DNA of 20,258 nucleotides, from contig BLXT01007309.1 of NCBI GenBank assembly GCA_019648995.1, positions 4,839,541 through 4,859,798 of the forward strand. Direction: 5' to 3'. The notes below the pieces were generated by a model that saw only the letters and a list, made by a program, of their open reading frames with translations, had not been told where the DNA came from and did not search any database. The position numbers and the translations under genes are program-made. Numbering within the stretch: position 1 is the first letter of the stretch; each line of letters opens with the position of its first letter. This stretch comes from Plakobranchus ocellatus (lineage: Eukaryota; Mollusca; Gastropoda; Plakobranchidae). This document shows positions 16,884 through 20,258 of this stretch, in pieces.

Positions 16884-16992
16884 CTGATCAAGAATGAGAG
16901 AGGCCATTTTAGGATAAAGAGGGTCTCGTATGTTGTTCTACATTATGACTTAAAATTTAAATAAAATGAGTCACAGACACGTTAATGTCTTG

Positions 16993-17170
16993 GTGCAGAA
17001 AGGGCGTCTTCCAAGAATCTCGGGCTGTCTTCAACACGCTACAATGATTTGGGAAGCCATTCAAAGGGCTAAATCGGGAAAAACTCGAACTGGACGTAGT
17101 CTGGTTTAACCTTGCTAAAGCATTCGGCTCCGCACTACACCAAACGATCCAGCAGGCTCACCTAGAATAG
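16993..17170 (+). pseudogene. Reverse transcriptase fingers and motif A remnant
   Basis: Frame one (16993-17073) reads VQKGRLPRISGCLQHATMIW and EAIQRAK. After a shift, frame two (17075-17167) reads REKLELDVVWFNLAKAFGSA and then LHQTIQQAHLE, with TAG at 17168-17170. The usual motif is VVWLDLANAYGSVPH; the catalytic aspartate is Asn here (codon 17108-17110). The motif C (xxDD) segment is absent downstream. Confidence 0.75.
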
Positions 17171-17242
17171 AACTGGAAGGAAAATATTGGGGCTAGGGCG
17201 AATAAGCGTTAGTGAAAACAAAAGGCAAAGAAAACAAAAGAC

Positions 17243-18069
17243 ATGATTGTTGACAAGATCAGACTCAAAGAGGACTCTAGGCGAATTCACAAATTCACAA
17301 TTCACAAAGCAGCTCAGAAATTCCAACACGGACATTGGACAAGCTGGGAACAAGCTCCACAGAGATCTCTACATGGAATTAGATCTGACACATGGTGCCA
17401 TTTAGAATCGGCTTTCTTATCCGAGCTATATATGACCTTCTGCCCTCAAATGCAAATCTGGTGCGCTTGGAAATGAAAGATAATCCCACACGCCCACTGG
17501 GCCCCAGGCAAGCAGAACATGTTCTCAATTCCTGCAAAATCGCTCATAGTCATAGCCGGGGCAGGTGCAAGCGGCAACACAGTAGAGTGGTACAGGAATT
17601 TTCTACATCAATGTGTGAAGCTAAATGTCTACCTGTCCAACCGAAGGCAAGGGCAATAGTCTTCACATGAGAAGGTGGAACCAAATCCTGGTGTGGAAAA
17701 GATGCTACATATAGCATGGATACCCAGAGGAAAAGCCTTATTGGGTGTATGAAATAGTTGGCAATGTTCCTTAGGCCTGACACCGCACTCCATTCAACTG
17801 CATTTCGAAAAATCATCATGGTTATACTCACACTACCATTCAAGAATATAATGGAAGAGACAAATACATATAAAAGAGAAATATCAGGGACTGAGATGGA
17901 AAAGTCTGGATATAAATCCTAAGTATTGCCTATAGAGGTTGGCGTTAGGGAATTTGTTGGAACATCAGCCTTCAACCATCTGAGCAGACTCTCTGTCAAT
18001 GGCCAGAGAAGTACCAAAGCTCTAAAAGCACTTGCTGAGACTGCCGAAAATAGCTCCAAATGGATTTAG
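17243..18069 (+). pseudogene. Retroelement post-RT and restriction-like endonuclease remnant
   Basis: From 17243 the frame reads FTIHKAAQKFQHGHWTSWEQ. A shift near 17380 moves to the frame FLIRAIYDLLPSNANLVRLE, AEHVLNSC, KARAIVF. This frame runs to 18069 through four stops: RPDTALHSTAF, IIMVILTLPFKNIMEETNTY, VLPIEVGVREFVG, ALAETAENSSKWI. In related elements this is zinc knuckle CPLC..GTLEHILSSC, then RPD...LELTVPW, a PD-(D/E)XK-like endonuclease signature. Here the first cysteines of the knuckle are lost and the LELT glutamate is replaced (VILT). Confidence 0.7.
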
Positions 18070-18433
18070 ACTAGATAGAAGGAATGAGCAGTTACTTCAA
18101 AATTCATTATTTTCCTCCGCCTATTGGGGGCATTCTTTGCACAAGCGCTATAGCAGTTGGGAAAGCCGCGAAGATTCAGAAAGGAAAAGGTTGTGGTTTC
18201 AAAACTCAAAGCTTGCGCTCAGGAAAAAAAAAAAAAGGTAGCAGAGGGATACTTAAAGAGTCATGGCCTTGGTGTGGCCCTGCCTTTTTAAGGCTAAATA
18301 TAACATACGAGTGTCAGAACATCATGTTTCTGGAGACTGTTGCCTTGCTCTCACATCAGTATCTTTATAGCAAATATTTACTTTGAATAATAGTAACTAC
18401 CGGTATATGATGAAACATACACGAATAAATAAC

Positions 18434-18436
<3 letters not shown>
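18070..18436. other. Sequence after the retroelement remnant
   Basis: This includes an A12-type run near 18226-18237, which might mark a decayed 3' tail but is followed by more GC-moderate sequence open in two frames (KESWPWCGPAFLRL at about 18250-18300). I cannot place that sequence, and the 3' boundary of the element is uncertain. Confidence 0.35.

Positions 18437-18502
<66 letters not shown>
18437..18502. repeat. (AT)33 microsatellite
   Basis: This is a pure AT dinucleotide run of 33 units. It is likely polymorphic and can form cruciform or hairpin structure. Confidence 0.97.
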
Positions 18503-18507
<5 letters not shown>

Positions 18508-19490
18508 CAGAGACTAGCACGATAATGATCTGCCTTAGCGCCTTAACACTTATACATCAGGATGTTACTATTATTAGTGTTATATTAAGGAGCATGAGAC
18601 GCAGTTTGAGAAAGAACAACATTTTTACTTTTGTTTTCGTTGAGACAAAAGATAGATAAAAAAAATATTGTTTTATTCTCAATATATAAATCAACAACCC
18701 CATGCTTTATTACATCATGATGCATCGACCAAAAGCTTGCACTTCAACAACGACACACTTGATTAAACATTGAAAAAAATAACACCAATTTCTCGAAACT
18801 ATTACACAAATAAAGGAGTAAAGACTACGAAAATAAATGGTTATCAAAGTTTTTTTTTCTGTTTGAATAACAATAAGATGGGTTGATTCTTGACTGACAA
18901 CTCTTCNCCCCCCCCCCCCAAAAAAAAAAAAAAAAAGAAGTAAATAAACAAACACGGCTAAACAACACGACTCGTGAAAATCATGACGTGGATTTCTCAC
19001 GTGAATTGTGGACTTTGGACCATGCATTCATTATTAATAAGGTCAATTCTGCAGTCAGTATCGGTAAGGATCCGGAAACATTTCCGTTCTTATCCGAAAC
19101 ACAAGTGAACGCACCAGTGACGGAGTATTTTTAGAATCCAGGTTTATTGTGGGAGTGACATTTTGGGTTCCTGGAAATTTGGCCATGCTTATTAATGCCA
19201 AAACCATGTGAATACAGGATGATCGATGAGTGATTACAGGACTGATCGAAAAGAGGGTCCTACTTTTTTGAATAGCCGTGAAGGGCATTTGGAAGCAGGG
19301 TCGGAATCGGGTCGACTTTGTTTACAAACAAATAACCCAACTGGAGAATTGTCAATATTGCATCAGCATGATTATGTTTTGTTTTTTTACTTGGAAATTA
19401 TAATGAGCATAATTATATATTCACACAGACAGACAGACACATACACACACATCTGTATTGATTATAATAAAATGTGTACGTATAATATAC
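18503..19490. other. Noncoding region with an assembly-ambiguous homopolymer
   Basis: At 18907 there is an N followed by C12 (18908-18919) and A17 (18920-18936), a base-call or assembly ambiguity. The part 18960-19330 has more balanced composition and open frames on both strands (19055-19288 minus, 19226-19672 plus). No family is recognisable and the plus frame runs into the microsatellite, so I do not call a gene. Confidence 0.55.
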
Positions 19491-19494
19491 ATGG

Positions 19495-19544
<50 letters not shown>

Positions 19545-19555
19545 GGGGGGGGGGG
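19426..19555. repeat. CAGA/CA run, (GA)20 and G12 tract
   Basis: A short ACAGACAGACAGACACATACACACAC region (19426-19451) is followed at 19498-19537 by 20 GA units and, after GAATGAAA, by 12 G (19544-19555). The GA and G tracts make a purine-rich stretch interrupted only by one T. Confidence 0.95.
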
Positions 19556-20167
19556 ACTATGTTAATAGCCACTTCTTACAACAAAATATTTCAGTTTGAT
19601 TATTTTAATTTTCTTTCTTGTATTTCTATTTTTTTTACACAATTTTGGTTATGTTACGTAAAAAAATATTAAGAAAAATTCAATCTACAAAGGGCTCAAA
19701 GAAAAACAGAGTAGTTTGCAGCGGTAGAAAGTTAGTGAATATTTTTGAACACAACAAATTCAAGGGGCATCTCTAAAACAAAAGCTTACTTTGTGAGCTA
19801 AAGCAGCGAGAAAACGAGTGAAGATTGCCATCAGCAGGAACGTAAATTTTGTTCGCAATTTCAGTGCGTGCTTTTATGATAGATGAATGAGATAATCATA
19901 ATTTTCGTAACATTGAACCTCTTTGCCAGCCACGCCCTTAAGTTAATGCTTATTTTCTTTTATTATTTTATATTGCTTTCATTTACTGTGAATTTAGGTT
20001 AAAAATATAACTTACGCGATAAAATTTTTTATCGACACTGTCCCATGCCTGATTTTTTAAATTTCTATGCTTGAATTCACATGTCAAAGTTTCGACGTCA
20101 GAAACCAGTCCGTTTTGAGTCTGAAATGAAAACGTAGGTCTATTTACTTTGCATTGTAGGCCCATAC

Positions 20168-20243
20168 TATAAAAGTAAAAGGCCAGATTGTGGTTTTATA
20201 TTTTGTAGATCTACTACTTTGCCTTGCGCACTGACAGGTGAGT
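20168..20243 (+). promoter_or_regulatory. Possible promoter and first-exon donor of a downstream gene
   Basis: TATAAAAG at 20168-20175 fits the TATA box. About 60 bases downstream CAG|GTGAGT (20235-20243, exon end 20237) fits the metazoan 5' splice consensus perfectly. Together they could be a TATA promoter followed by a short noncoding first exon. Both motifs are short and occur by chance in DNA of this composition. Confidence 0.25.
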
Positions 20244-20258
20244 TCTGTAGTAGTAGTA

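Larger units (their letters stand above)
16470..18069 (+). mobile_element. Decayed non-LTR retrotransposon, R2-like with endonuclease-type tail
   Basis: Blocks matching one retrotransposon polyprotein type occur in the expected order on the plus strand. They are a spacer (IYGDIVYQIC near 16517; KQLRNLKKQMKAPPEGEAGL in 16623-16883), RT fingers (VQKG, SGCLQH, MIWEAIQRAK at 16993-17073), RT motif A region (DVVWFNLAKAFGSALH in 17075-17167), the post-RT region (FLIRAIYDLLPS, AEHVLNSC) and a C-terminal part (RPDTAL; LPIEVGVREFVG; AETAENSSKWI). I know this order from proteins usually labelled R2-type in invertebrate and fish genomes. At least four frameshifts, stops at 17668, 17755, 17920, 18067 and two internal deletions make it inactive. 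Its ends and target duplications are not visible. Confidence 0.78.

Noticed and set aside
17550-17843. 97-codon minus-strand ORF
   Set aside because: It is a shadow of the retroelement remnant read on the plus strand.
19226-19672. 148-codon plus-strand ORF
   Set aside because: Much of it is translated microsatellite (RERERERE) and G tract. The first 60 residues match nothing I know.
1-20258. CRISPR array, operon or bacterial defence-type system
   Set aside because: There are no regularly spaced repeats, no adjoining bacterial-type genes and clear spliceosomal introns. The DNA is eukaryotic.

Overview
The window is AT-rich animal nuclear DNA with short exons, long AT-rich introns full of T and A runs, microsatellites and decayed transposons. 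Nothing in it looks bacterial. It is probably an invertebrate. The retroelement type and a TAGATC tandem repeat make a mollusc (perhaps a gastropod) my best guess, but that is inference from memory and not secure.

From 75 to 11329 the plus strand carries the 3' portion of one gene: 13 coding exons of a mitochondrial-type medium-chain acyl-CoA synthetase of the ACSM family, most like ACSM3 as I remember it. All 12 introns have GT...AG ends and the codon phases join without a break. The exons encode 481 complete codons plus a stop. The roughly 100 N-terminal residues, including any mitochondrial targeting peptide, lie upstream of the window. The ATP/AMP-binding loop, the YGQTE motif, the GDRG/GRADD hinge region and the C-terminal catalytic lysine are all intact, so the gene looks functional. 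Its expected reaction is fatty acid + ATP + CoA to acyl-CoA + AMP + PPi.

The introns hold mobile-element material. Intron 1 contains a 675-bp element with near-perfect terminal inverted repeats and flanking TTAA, which fits a non-autonomous piggyBac-like MITE. Intron 12 contains a minus-strand acidic/Ser-Arg ORF, a TAGATC repeat and a GC-rich imperfect hairpin.

From 11330 to about 16460 lie the 3' UTR and intergenic sequence: a T44 run, two 33-bp tandem duplications, weak polyadenylation signals, a tRNA-like SINE fragment and one small ORF with a signal-peptide-like start.

From about 16470 to 18070 is a badly decayed plus-strand non-LTR retrotransposon. It keeps conserved blocks of the spacer, the reverse transcriptase fingers, a C-terminal RT/zinc region and a restriction-like endonuclease-type tail. 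It has frameshifts, in-frame stops, an Asp-to-Asn change at RT motif A and an internal deletion removing the rest of the catalytic core.

The last 2 kb hold (AT)33, (GA)20 and G12 tracts, an ambiguous base in a C/A homopolymer run, and at the extreme 3' end a TATA box followed by a consensus splice donor, possibly the start of the next gene. I found no convincing new multi-gene system. The strongest less ordinary signals are the TTAA element, the internally deleted retroelement and the acidic ORF in intron 12.
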